A stretch of DNA of 64,000 nucleotides. It comes from Alteromonadaceae bacterium Bs31 (GTDB lineage: Bacteria > Pseudomonadota > Gammaproteobacteria > Pseudomonadales > Cellvibrionaceae). Every line of letters begins with the position of its first letter. Within the stretch, counting starts at the first letter, position 1. Of this stretch, positions 32,970-41,329 are shown in pieces. Both the position numbers and the translations under genes were made by a program. The stretch lies in NCBI GenBank assembly GCA_900177435.1, contig FXAI01000003.1, forward strand, positions 248,001 to 312,000, in the 5' to 3' direction. The notes under the pieces are model-generated. The model saw nothing but the letters and a program-made list of their open reading frames with translations. It had not been told where the DNA came from and did not search any database.

Positions 32970-34418
32970 ATGAAACTCAACTTCAACAAACAATCACTAC
33001 TGATTCACACAAACCTGTTTTTGATTTTCTGGCTACTCATCGGCAGCAGTATTTCCCTTCACGATATCGACAAATACACTCTACAGCAGGCGGGCGCGGA
33101 TGCTTGGGTAAGTTATGGCAACCCTCGACTGGGGCAGAGCTCTTTGAGTATTTTTCGGCCAACGGGGGATTTTTTTAATTTCGAAGGCGGCCTGTACCCG
33201 GCCAAGCAACCGGGGCAATTTGTTATTAGTGCAATTCCCTACGCATTAATTAAAGCAGTGGGGATTAGTTACGAGTCCAACTATCGACTGGCAGCAACTT
33301 TAGTCACTTTTTTTTCAGCCAGCTTGATTTCTGCGCTTGCACTAATAATGATTTTCTGCGGATTAAAAAGTCAATTTAACTGTCACTGGAAACCGGCCCT
33401 GATCGCAGTATTAAGCCTGGGCTTTGGCTCTCAATGGCTACCTTACTCGGGTATCGCCCATCACGACATAATGGCCAGCAGCTGTTTGATTGCCGCCTTT
33501 TTTATTGCCAAGCTAGGAGCCCCATACGGTACGCCCCAGCCAGGTAAAACCCGTTTAATACTGAGTGCTTTACTTATTGGCTTATGTTTCTTTATCTCCA
33601 TGCTGCCGGCGTTTGTAGCGGGAGCGCTCGGCCTCATATTTCTGCTGCGCTGGAAACTAAAGGGCTTACCCTTTTTGGCTCTGGGCTTTTTAATTGGACT
33701 TAGCCCCTTGCTGCTGTACAACTACATATATTTTGGCAACCCCATTTTGCAAGCGAATGTTGCTGGCAATTTTAATGATACTTTTTTGTATCTGAATATT
33801 AAAAACTTTCTGCATCATGTAAACGCTTATTTCGGCTTTTATGGTATGAGCCAATGGGTATACGCTCCCTTGCTAATGCTTGGGGGAATCACACTCTGGC
33901 AGCTTCCGAAGGCGTTTAATTATTTAAAATGGTTGGCGGCAACGGGCTTCGGGCTTCATATTTTTTATATCACTAATATTCAAACACTCGGTACCTGTAG
34001 CTATGGCCCCCGCTACTTGTTACCGCTGCTGCCCTTTGCCTGTATTGGACTTGCGCTTTTTCTGAACAGCTTAAAAAACTCAGCCAAGCCCTCCAGTCCA
34101 GCCATAGTGTTTGTAAAAAATGTGGTGCTAGTGCTATTGGCCTGGGGGGGGCTATCCGCCGTAACCGGCGCTCTTTTCGGCACTATTAACTGTAGACTGA
34201 ATAAGGTGCAAATGGTTTCTCTGCTACAGAGTAACAAGCCCCTTAGCACCGAACACTTACCTCTCCTTCAGCATTACGGTGTGCTGTTAATCAGCATGCT
34301 TACTATTAGCGCCCTTTTAATTCTGGCTGCGCTTTATCACAGGCGTTTACTGAATTTTTTCACTCAGCTACAGGAGCGGATTTCCGGCAAAACAGCAGAG
34401 GCTAAGGCCAAGAACTAA
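32970..34418 (+). CDS. GT-C type membrane glycosyltransferase-like protein
   Basis: This 482-residue protein has ten or more transmembrane helices. The first periplasmic loop holds acidic and aromatic residues (SIFRPTGDFFNFEGGLYPAK) followed by PGQFVISAIPYAL. This layout is shared with ArnT/PMT-type GT-C enzymes that use polyprenyl-phosphate sugars at the outer face of the inner membrane. The family is inferred from topology and the YPAK-PG segment only. Its stop is 3 bases from the LpxR-family start, so the two probably act together on lipopolysaccharide. Confidence 0.65.
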   Translation: MKLNFNKQSLLIHTNLFLIFWLLIGSSISLHDIDKYTLQQAGADAWVSYGNPRLGQSSLSIFRPTGDFFNFEGGLYPAKQPGQFVISAIPYALIKAVGISYESNYRLAATLVTFFSASLISALALIMIFCGLKSQFNCHWKPALIAVLSLGFGSQWLPYSGIAHHDIMASSCLIAAFFIAKLGAPYGTPQPGKTRLILSALLIGLCFFISMLPAFVAGALGLIFLLRWKLKGLPFLALGFLIGLSPLLLYNYIYFGNPILQANVAGNFNDTFLYLNIKNFLHHVNAYFGFYGMSQWVYAPLLMLGGITLWQLPKAFNYLKWLAATGFGLHIFYITNIQTLGTCSYGPRYLLPLLPFACIGLALFLNSLKNSAKPSSPAIVFVKNVVLVLLAWGGLSAVTGALFGTINCRLNKVQMVSLLQSNKPLSTEHLPLLQHYGVLLISMLTISALLILAALYHRRLLNFFTQLQERISGKTAEAKAKN

Positions 34419-34421
34419 TAT

Positions 34422-35432
34422 ATGCGCACACGGACACAGCCATCAAAAGTGACCTGCTGCTTGCTTATCTTTATTTTGGTCGCTTGTTCCTCACAGCAAA
34501 GAACATTTGCAAGTGACAAATGGCGATCCCTTATTCTGGAAAACGACTTTATTGCCGATGATGATGCTGGCTACAGTAATGGCCTGGGGGTGAGCTGGGG
34601 GCGTTATGCAAAAACGGATTTCCATCAGCTCTCTGGCCCAGACTGGTTACTAGGCAAAGCCAAGCGCTTACCCTGGGCAACACGGGGGGATTATTTTTCC
34701 TTTAGCCAATCCCTCTCCCAAAGTATGTTCACACCGGAGGACCTTGAATCAGAAGAACTCATTGAAAATGACCGGCCCTACGCTGGATTACTGCTATGGC
34801 AAAGCAGGCTCAACAGCTTTACCTCACATCATGCCACCCGCTATCAGTTGCAGCTTGGCGTAGTTGGCCCTGCATCGGGAGCGGAACAACTGCAGTCGGC
34901 TATACATAGCCTGCGTGGTGTGGGTTCACCCAATGGCTGGAAACACCAGCTGAAAAACGAGCCAGTACTAGCCTTCTCTGCAGAAACCCTGCACCGCTTA
35001 CCAATCGTTACCAGCAGCCTATTCAATATAGATACTGTGGGCTTTGCAAAACTTCAGGCAGGCAATTTAAAAAGTGAGGCTGGAGCAGGGTTTTCCATCA
35101 GATTGGGTCGTGAACTGCAAGCCTCTTTCCCTACGGCCAATCTAATGCCCGGTAGGAGCGAAAAATTATTTAAAGCACACAAACCCTCCTGGTATGTATT
35201 TATCAGCGCTTATGCTGCTCATGTATTCAACGATATCACCCTCACCGGCAACACCATGCACGACAGCCACTCTGTGAGCCTCGTCAATAAACAGCTTCAG
35301 GCGAGTGCCGGCATGGCCATCGAAACCGCTGGATGGGCCGTGGTTACTGCGCTTCAGGACGGTTCACCGAACTTTGATGAAAGGGATGAGAACCGCCTGT
35401 TTCTGCACCTTGCCCTCACTTATAGTTGGTAG
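34422..35432 (+). CDS. LpxR-family (DUF2219) lipid A deacylase
   Basis: This 336-residue precursor is an outer-membrane beta-barrel of the LpxR family, which removes the 3'-acyloxyacyl chain from lipid A. After the signal peptide come ENDFIADDDAGYSNG (the catalytic Asn, Asp and Ser positions), ENDRPYAG and a segment with a histidine in QSAIHSL, the spacing of the Salmonella catalytic His. SPNGWKHQLKNEP is also a family signature. It ends in YSW. Co-transcribed with the GT-C gene. LpxR proteins usually depend on calcium. Confidence 0.85.
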   Translation: MRTRTQPSKVTCCLLIFILVACSSQQRTFASDKWRSLILENDFIADDDAGYSNGLGVSWGRYAKTDFHQLSGPDWLLGKAKRLPWATRGDYFSFSQSLSQSMFTPEDLESEELIENDRPYAGLLLWQSRLNSFTSHHATRYQLQLGVVGPASGAEQLQSAIHSLRGVGSPNGWKHQLKNEPVLAFSAETLHRLPIVTSSLFNIDTVGFAKLQAGNLKSEAGAGFSIRLGRELQASFPTANLMPGRSEKLFKAHKPSWYVFISAYAAHVFNDITLTGNTMHDSHSVSLVNKQLQASAGMAIETAGWAVVTALQDGSPNFDERDENRLFLHLALTYSW

Positions 35433-35563
35433 CAACTTCATCACCAGTGGTGGCGCATAAATCATCACGCCTGTCACATTTCCTTAATATTTATATGCCA
35501 TCCTGCCCAGATACATAGAATGCCTAAACCTCTAAAAAACCACCAAACCAAAGGTACTAGCTC

Positions 35564-36847
35564 ATGTCTCTGGCTGCCGCTTCAACCACATCGAACAACT
35601 ATCAATTAAGGATCTGGCTCACCTGGCTTGGCGTAATTGCCCTTGTCTTCCTCTTGCTGGTTGGTGTAGGTGTTATCGGCAACGGCTTCAAGTGGCTTTC
35701 TGGCGGCACCTCCGGTGCTGAAAAAATATTCTCCTTTGCCAGCAATCCCATTGTGGGCGTGATTCTGGGCACCCTGGCAACAGCCTTGGTGCAATCTTCC
35801 AGTACCGTTACCTCGGTTATTGTCGGCCTGGTGGCTGGAGGCGTTCCGGTGAGTATCGCTGTGCCCATGATTATGGGCGCCAATATGGGAACCACCATCA
35901 CCAACACGATTGTCAGCCTGGGAAATATTCGCAACGGCAAAACATTCAACAAATCCTTTCAGGCCGCCACAGTTCATGACTTCTTTAACCTCTACGGCGT
36001 TCTAATATTTTTACCCATCGAAATCATGTTTCACCCCCTTGAAAAATTGGCCGGCGTAATGTCAGCCTGGTTTGCCGGCGGCGCCGACGCCTCAATCAAG
36101 GGCGCAAATATTATTGGTGCTATCACCAAGCCAGCGGCCAAATCCATTATGGGCATTTTCGATTCCCTCCCCGCTACGCTTGGAGCAATACTCACCATCG
36201 CCACCGGTATCGTATTAATTATTGTGTCGGTAATCTATTTAGGGCAATTGCTGCGCTCAGCTATGACCGGCCGCGCCAAAGCATTAGTCGATAAGTCTAT
36301 CGGGCGCGGGCCTGTAGCTGGAATCGCCTCGGGAACCATTATTACCGTACTGGTACAGTCTTCTTCCACTACAACCAGCTTGGTAGTTCCACTCGCAGGC
36401 TCTGGTGCATTAACCACCAAACAAGTTTACCCCTTCACCATGGGTGCCAATATCGGTACCTGTATTACAGCTTTACTTGCAGCAACCGCCATCACTGGTC
36501 AATTCGAGCAAGTGGCCCTGCAAATCGCTTTAGTGCACTTGCTGTACAATATTTTTGGTGTGCTCGTGTTTACCACTGTGCCCTGGTTGAAAAACTTACC
36601 ACTTCGATCTGCTGAGTGGCTGGGAAATCGCGCGGAAGAAAGCCGCCTCTGGGCCTTTGGCTATATCGCCGGATTATTCTTCGTCTTACCGGGTATGGTT
36701 ATTGGCGGTCAAGCTGCGTGGGGTATGCTCGGAGAAGACGCTCTGGTAGCAGGAGAAGAAGTTATAAGCCTTGTAGACACAGAGCTGACTGATGGCCCTA
36801 TGGCTAGCGAGCATAGCTTGGCCAAAACTGCTAGAGTTTTGCCCTAG
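35564..36847 (+). CDS. Na/Pi-cotransporter family protein
   Basis: This 427-residue membrane protein has the two inverted PNaS repeats of NptA-type sodium/phosphate cotransporters. Each repeat carries a QSSS motif: QSSSTVTSVIVGLVAGG near residue 70 and QSSSTTTSLVVPLAG near residue 265. Asn/Gly-rich re-entrant segments follow (GANMGTTITNTI and GANIGTCITALL). There is no C-terminal PhoU domain. It has its own upstream region. Confidence 0.9.
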   Translation: MSLAAASTTSNNYQLRIWLTWLGVIALVFLLLVGVGVIGNGFKWLSGGTSGAEKIFSFASNPIVGVILGTLATALVQSSSTVTSVIVGLVAGGVPVSIAVPMIMGANMGTTITNTIVSLGNIRNGKTFNKSFQAATVHDFFNLYGVLIFLPIEIMFHPLEKLAGVMSAWFAGGADASIKGANIIGAITKPAAKSIMGIFDSLPATLGAILTIATGIVLIIVSVIYLGQLLRSAMTGRAKALVDKSIGRGPVAGIASGTIITVLVQSSSTTTSLVVPLAGSGALTTKQVYPFTMGANIGTCITALLAATAITGQFEQVALQIALVHLLYNIFGVLVFTTVPWLKNLPLRSAEWLGNRAEESRLWAFGYIAGLFFVLPGMVIGGQAAWGMLGEDALVAGEEVISLVDTELTDGPMASEHSLAKTARVLP

Positions 36848-37051
36848 CGGATCAACATCAGAAACGAACGAGTTATTGTACTAGCCAACGCTCACACAAT
36901 TCGAGCGTTGTGCTCCGGGTAGCGAATAAGCTACCCACCGCCTCCCACGCCAACTTTATTTTTATCACTCCCCTATTTCGAAACGCTACATTGATTTTCT
37001 GCTTCATGCTCATTAAGGTCTACCCACTCCTAACCAGCATGCAATCAAAAT

Positions 37052-37360
37052 ATGACTCAGCACGATTCTGGTTTCTCAGTTTTCACTACCACCCTCGCAG
37101 CAATCCCAAAAGGTCACTACACCAGCTATGGCAAGCTCGCCAAAGCCTGCGGAGTACATGTACGTCAGGTGCAAGCCTGGTTGCGTAAGCTTCCCAGAGA
37201 TACCGAGCTGCCGTGGTACCGCATTATCAACAGCCAGAGAAAAATTACTGACCATCCCGGCTCGCCTAAACAGCAGCGAAAGCTAGCGGAGGAAGGCCTT
37301 ATACCGGGCTCTAACGGCCGTTATCCTGCAGAAAAGTACTGGCCCGATTGTGAGCACTAA
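37052..37360 (+). CDS. Alkyltransferase-like (ATL/YbaZ) DNA-damage protein
   Basis: This 102-residue protein matches the DNA-binding domain of O6-alkylguanine methyltransferases, but the PCHR active site reads PWYR (PWYRIINSQRKI). The alkyl-acceptor Cys is Trp, as in ATL proteins, and the His is Tyr. ATLs bind alkylated guanine and hand it to nucleotide-excision repair. GHYTSYGKLAKACG and the closing family residues are present. It lies immediately before the 6S RNA gene. Confidence 0.87.
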   Translation: MTQHDSGFSVFTTTLAAIPKGHYTSYGKLAKACGVHVRQVQAWLRKLPRDTELPWYRIINSQRKITDHPGSPKQQRKLAEEGLIPGSNGRYPAEKYWPDCEH

Positions 37361-37427
37361 CGAGCAAATCGATACTAAATAAAAGTCAAGACTGTAAAAT
37401 AGTGCATCGGCTGTTTATACTTAAATT

Positions 37428-37600
37428 GTCCTGGGGTGTTTGCCAGTTTGGCTGAATCCCTGAGCCGATAAATGTTTTTTCGGAGGCTACTCGTTCTTGC
37501 TGTGTGCATGTCCGCATGACGGAAAGCCTAATGCATTGCAGTCCCCTCCCCCTTGAACCGTCGGGTTCAAGGTAAGGTCAACAGCGGCATTCCCGGGCAC
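37428..37600 (+). ncRNA. ssrS: 6S RNA (SsrS)
   Basis: The sequence carries the conserved 6S core. CCCTGAGCCGATA at 37458-37470 is identical to the E. coli segment. CCTTGAACC and GGGTTCAAGG (37551-37572) form its conserved 3' hairpin. The ends pair (CCTGGGG at 37430 with CCCGGG near 37592-37597) as the closing stem around the central bubble. A -10 box TATACT at 37416-37421 predicts the 5' end near 37428. 6S RNA binds and sequesters sigma70 RNA polymerase in stationary phase. ygfA follows 20 bases later, the conserved ssrS-ygfA order. Confidence 0.93.
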
Positions 37601-37619
37601 TTTTACTCTTAACTCTCCT

Positions 37620-38204
37620 ATGACTAAAGCAGAGCTGCGAAGGCAGATGCGCAAGCGTCGCCGCAACCTATCTTCAAGCCAGCAAAGAATTGCCGCTCTT
37701 GGCGCAAGCCGTGAGCTTGCCAAACTTCCAGTATTCAAACTCGCCAGTAACATTGCCCTTTATTTCGCTAACGATGGCGAGCTGTCACCACACCTGATTG
37801 CGCAGCTTGCACGAATGAAGAAAAAACGCCTGTTTTACCCCGTTTTACAGCGTAAGACCCTGTTGTTTCGAGATTTTCCTCGATACGCAGGCTTGGGGCT
37901 CAATCGTTACGGCATTGCCGAACCGCTACCCCGCTATAAAGCCCTAGCTGCGCAGCAGCTGGATATTATTATTGTGCCGCTGGTAGCCTTTGACCGATCG
38001 GGAAATCGCCTGGGTATGGGGGGCGGTTACTACGACCGCAGCCTTGCTTTTAAGGCGCGCACACCATTTAACAAGCCCCTGCTTATCGGGCTGGCCCACA
38101 GTGTTCAGGAAACACCAGTGCTCAGCGTGGATAACTGGGACATAGGGCTGGATTATCTGGTGACTGAAAAAGAAGTGATTAACTGTAAAAAAAGATTATG
38201 CTGA
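37620..38204 (+). CDS. ygfA: 5-formyltetrahydrofolate cyclo-ligase
   Basis: The 194-residue enzyme converts 5-formyl-THF to 5,10-methenyl-THF with ATP. It shows KAELRRQMRKRRRNLSSSQQ at the N terminus, the ATP loop with RKTLLFRDF, and the family signature GNRLGMGGGYYDRSL near residues 133-147. It is co-transcribed with ssrS in most gammaproteobacteria. The ATG at 37620 directly follows the end of 6S RNA. A large hairpin begins inside its stop codon. Confidence 0.92.
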   Translation: MTKAELRRQMRKRRRNLSSSQQRIAALGASRELAKLPVFKLASNIALYFANDGELSPHLIAQLARMKKKRLFYPVLQRKTLLFRDFPRYAGLGLNRYGIAEPLPRYKALAAQQLDIIIVPLVAFDRSGNRLGMGGGYYDRSLAFKARTPFNKPLLIGLAHSVQETPVLSVDNWDIGLDYLVTEKEVINCKKRLC

Positions 38205-38261
38205 AACAGGCTAAGGCCAGCGACGCGCTCCCCCGAGCACGTCGCGCTAGGCCCCTGTTTC
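38203..38261. terminator. Long hairpin after ygfA
   Basis: GAAACAGG (38203-38210) pairs with CCTGTTTC (38254-38261), and an inner GCGACG arm pairs with CGTCGC around a C-rich loop. The stem of roughly 25 positions is imperfect in the middle. No U-tract follows on the plus strand. It lies between ygfA and the convergent 50-codon gene and may end transcription from both sides. Confidence 0.55.
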
Positions 38262-38306
38262 ACTATTCATAGCCGGTGTGTTGTTGAGTGCAGTCCGCTA
38301 CCGCAA

Positions 38307-38459
38307 TTACTTCCTGTTACTAGCGACAATTCCTTGATGCAGTTCAGCTGCGGGCGCTTCCATCGCGTGTGCGTCGTTCTTATCAAACAGACCCAGTCCT
38401 GTTGCCAATAAACCAACAACAAAAATTATGACGGCTAGAGTCAATACATCAGTTTTCAT
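38307..38459 (-). CDS. Small single-helix membrane protein
   Basis: This 50-residue protein has one hydrophobic helix (TLAVIIFVVGLLATGLGLF, residues 6-24) and a short polar C terminus. A strong ribosome site, GAGGAAG, ends 5 bases before the ATG. The reading frame has normal codon use. No family is recognised. It may be a regulatory small membrane protein. It lies between ygfA and the Fur-controlled feoAB genes and faces away from feoAB. Confidence 0.65.
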   Translation of the reverse strand: MKTDVLTLAVIIFVVGLLATGLGLFDKNDAHAMEAPAAELHQGIVASNRK

Positions 38460-39014
38460 GATTACTTCCTCTGCGCTCTTATACTTGTAGTTACATTCCC
38501 CAGCACAGCACCTAAAAACATTGGTAGCTGGGCCATACCAGTAATCTATCGATTAACAGCCAACGACAAGAGCACAATTTATACCGATTTAGGTGCCAGA
38601 ATTCCAGAACCTAGATCAAAACTTGTTCTACTACTTAAGTCTAGCTACCAATGAGAGGAGCACTAGTACTGCTTAGCCCTTATGCTGCCTAGGTCACACT
38701 AATAGTGAATACTCACTAAAAAGCGTGCTTCAATTCCTTCTGGCGCGTGCGATCTTCATACTAATTGTTAGGAGATTAAAACAGCTCTAATAAACACGCC
38801 AAAACCGCCCCGTATTAGTGCATATATTCACGACTGATACAAGCCGGGGCATGACGTATGTGCCTTCCAGATAGCCTGAAAGGAAGCTCTAATATTCCTG
38901 CAAACTATTGTGCCTAGATCATTTAATCACTTGATAGATGTCAACAAGCAACCGATAATAAGAATTATTATTAATTGGACGAAAACCTTATCGTATCTAG
39001 GGCAGTACTTTTCT
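38460..39014. other. Intergenic region upstream of feoA
   Basis: This stretch of about 555 bases holds the feoA promoter region with a Fur box at its right end. A weak CCCCG/CGGGG inverted repeat lies near 38815-38850. The frame of feoA stays open back to 38910, but without a ribosome site or FeoA-like sequence. I see no other gene here. Confidence 0.5.
38954..38972. promoter_or_regulatory. Fur box upstream of feoAB
   Basis: GATAATAAGAATTATTATT matches the 19-base Fur consensus GATAATGATAATCATTATC at 15 positions and is 42 bases before the feoA start. Fur with Fe2+ would repress feoAB when iron is plentiful. Its position just before an iron(II) transporter makes a chance match unlikely. Confidence 0.8.
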
Positions 39015-39257
39015 ATGTCTCTCACTCTTAACCAACTCGCAACAGGCACAATAGCCACCATATCTTCATTACTTGGCAGTAACAGCGCCTTGCATCGCCA
39101 ATGTGGTGCACTAGGGCTGAAACCCGGAGAGCAGGTCCAGGTGCTGAGGCGCAATAAAGGTGAGGGCCCAATGCAAATCAAATGCCGTGGCACACTGTTC
39201 GCAATACGTTCCAGTGAAGCAGCCTTTATTGGCGTAACGGCAGACAAGCCCCTCTAA
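39015..39257 (+). CDS. feoA: FeoA, ferrous iron transport accessory protein
   Basis: From the ATG at 39015 the product is 80 residues, usual for FeoA, with an SH3-like fold: LNQLATGTIATI, RQCGALGLKPGEQVQVLRR and the closing FAIRSSEAAFIGV. FeoA binds the cytoplasmic side of FeoB and supports Fe2+ uptake. The frame is open upstream to 38910 but the extra residues are not FeoA-like. feoB begins 20 bases downstream. A Fur box precedes it. Confidence 0.9.
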   Translation: MSLTLNQLATGTIATISSLLGSNSALHRQCGALGLKPGEQVQVLRRNKGEGPMQIKCRGTLFAIRSSEAAFIGVTADKPL

Positions 39258-39277
39258 AACCAGCCAGAGATAGCCAA

Positions 39278-41329
39278 GTGAAAGAAATCGCCCTCATTGG
39301 CAGCCCCAACTGCGGAAAAACGACGCTGTTCAATCGCTTAACTGGCACCCGTCAGCGCACCGGTAATTGGCCTGGTGTAACGGTTGAACGCAAAGACGGG
39401 CGCGTAGAGCTGGCTAACGAAAAGGTGCTATTGGTAGACCTTCCGGGTATCTATACCCTTCATGATGATATTCAAGGCGTTGAAGCACGGGTTGCTCACG
39501 ATTATGTGAACAGCGGTAAACCTGAGTTATTACTCATGGTAATGGACGCGACTCGCCTGCCGCAACAACTGGAGCTGGTAGCCGATCTGCTGGCCACTAA
39601 GATACCGTTGGTGCTAGTAGTCAACATGCTCGATACCGCTGAGGCAGAGGGCATTCACATCGACCTTCCCGCCCTGGCGGCAAGCAGCGGCCTACCTGTT
39701 GCGGGAGTCGTTGGCTCTACCGGCAAAGGGGTCACTGAACTTAAGCAGGCGATCTCCTCCAGCTTGCTAAGCTTTCCTTTAGTCGATGGAGAAAAGCTGG
39801 ACATCGTGAAGGTGGCCGCAGCGAGCTTTCGCGATTCTCAGGAAAAATCCCGCACCGAAAAAATAGACCGCTGGCTACTGCACCCTAAACTTGCCCTACC
39901 CTTTTTTCTCATGGTGATGTACCTGCTCTTCACTATTGCCGTTAATGTTGGCGCAGTGTTTATCGACTTTTTCGACATTTTGTTGGGAAGCTGGTTTGTC
40001 GATGGCACACACTGGCTATTAGCGGGCCTTGGCGCGCCCGAATGGTTAAAAGCAGTTATTGCGGATGGTGTTGGCGGCGGCATACAGCTGGTGGGCACCT
40101 TTATACCGGTAATCGGCTTTCTCTACCTGTGCATGTCTGCACTGGAAGACTCCGGCTATCTGTCGCGTGCGGCCTTTGTGATTGATCGACTAATGGCGAA
40201 AATAGGCCTACCGGGACAGGCCTTCATCCCATTGATTATCGGCTTTGGCTGCAACGTTCCCTCTGTAATGGCCTCCCGCGCTCTGGGACAAGCCAGTGCC
40301 CGACTCACCACCATTTTTATCGCGCCGTTTATGAGCTGCGGTGCACGGCTTTCAGTCTATGTTTTTGTCGGCACGGCCTTTTTCCCAAGACAGGCGCAAA
40401 ACGCCATTTTTGCTTTGTATATCCTCGGCATCCTGGTTGCGGTGCTGTCTGCCTGGATCTTACGCCGCAAATTATTCTCCGGCATGGCTGGCGCAAACAT
40501 TTCAGAAATGCCTGCCTATCATCGCCCGCTGTTACGCAACGTATTAATGCAAACCTGGCATCGCCTGTACTCTTTTATCTGGCGAGCAGGTAAACGAATT
40601 ATTGTGGTAGTGCTGCTGCTTTCGGTGCTGTCTTCCTTTGGTACTGATGGCTCATGGGGAAATCAGGACACAGAAAAGTCAGCCTTATCTGCTACAGGAA
40701 AGTGGCTCACGCCCATCTTCACCCCGATGGGTGTTGGCGAAGAAAACTGGCCTGCGACGGTCGGTTTATTTACCGGCCTATTCGCGAAGGAAGTGGTTGT
40801 TGGTACCCTGGACACCCTGTATTCACCGCCTGAAACAGAAGAAAACAGCTCGGGCATGCCGGATTTCCTCGGTGATATTAAAATGGCCTTTAGCAGTGTC
40901 GCCGAGAAGTCTTTGGGCCTTATCAGCGCCCTCAGCGACCCACTGGGAATAAGTTCTGCCCAGCACGAAGCCGAAGCCTCAAAGCCCCACAGCTATGCAA
41001 CCATGCTGCAACTGTTCCCCTCTGCCTGGGGTGCGTTCTGTTATTTGGTGTTTATTCTGCTCTACGCCCCTTGTGTTGCCACCATCGGCGTGATGCAAAG
41101 AGAGGCTGGCCATGTTTGGCTGGGCTACTCAGTGATTTGGAGTTTATTTTTAAGTTACTGGCTGGCCAGTTTACTGTGGCATCTTAGCCTGATAGCCAAA
41201 GCCCCCGCATCGGCCATCACCTGGATAGTTGTTTCCAGTGCGCTTTTGTATGGCACCTACCGTTTTATTATCACTCACATGAAACGCGGCGTGGCCGAGC
41301 ATATTCCGGTAGTAAACCTGCCAGACTAA
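39278..41329 (+). CDS. feoB: FeoB, ferrous iron transporter
   Basis: This 683-residue inner-membrane protein has an N-terminal G domain with G1 GSPNCGKTT (residues 8-16), G3 DLPGIYTL and G4 NMLD. The membrane part has two Gate motifs, with Cys and conserved residues in GFGCNVPSVMASRAL near residue 325. It is shorter than E. coli FeoB (773 residues). The start is a GTG 20 bases after feoA. No FeoC follows; the stop overlaps the serA stop by 4 bases, so the genes converge. Confidence 0.93.
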   Translation: MKEIALIGSPNCGKTTLFNRLTGTRQRTGNWPGVTVERKDGRVELANEKVLLVDLPGIYTLHDDIQGVEARVAHDYVNSGKPELLLMVMDATRLPQQLELVADLLATKIPLVLVVNMLDTAEAEGIHIDLPALAASSGLPVAGVVGSTGKGVTELKQAISSSLLSFPLVDGEKLDIVKVAAASFRDSQEKSRTEKIDRWLLHPKLALPFFLMVMYLLFTIAVNVGAVFIDFFDILLGSWFVDGTHWLLAGLGAPEWLKAVIADGVGGGIQLVGTFIPVIGFLYLCMSALEDSGYLSRAAFVIDRLMAKIGLPGQAFIPLIIGFGCNVPSVMASRALGQASARLTTIFIAPFMSCGARLSVYVFVGTAFFPRQAQNAIFALYILGILVAVLSAWILRRKLFSGMAGANISEMPAYHRPLLRNVLMQTWHRLYSFIWRAGKRIIVVVLLLSVLSSFGTDGSWGNQDTEKSALSATGKWLTPIFTPMGVGEENWPATVGLFTGLFAKEVVVGTLDTLYSPPETEENSSGMPDFLGDIKMAFSSVAEKSLGLISALSDPLGISSAQHEAEASKPHSYATMLQLFPSAWGAFCYLVFILLYAPCVATIGVMQREAGHVWLGYSVIWSLFLSYWLASLLWHLSLIAKAPASAITWIVVSSALLYGTYRFIITHMKRGVAEHIPVVNLPD

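Noticed and set aside
37487-37753. An 88-codon minus-strand frame across the 6S RNA and the start of ygfA
   Set aside because: It lies on the opposite strand of ssrS and ygfA, with no ribosome site, and is explained by them.
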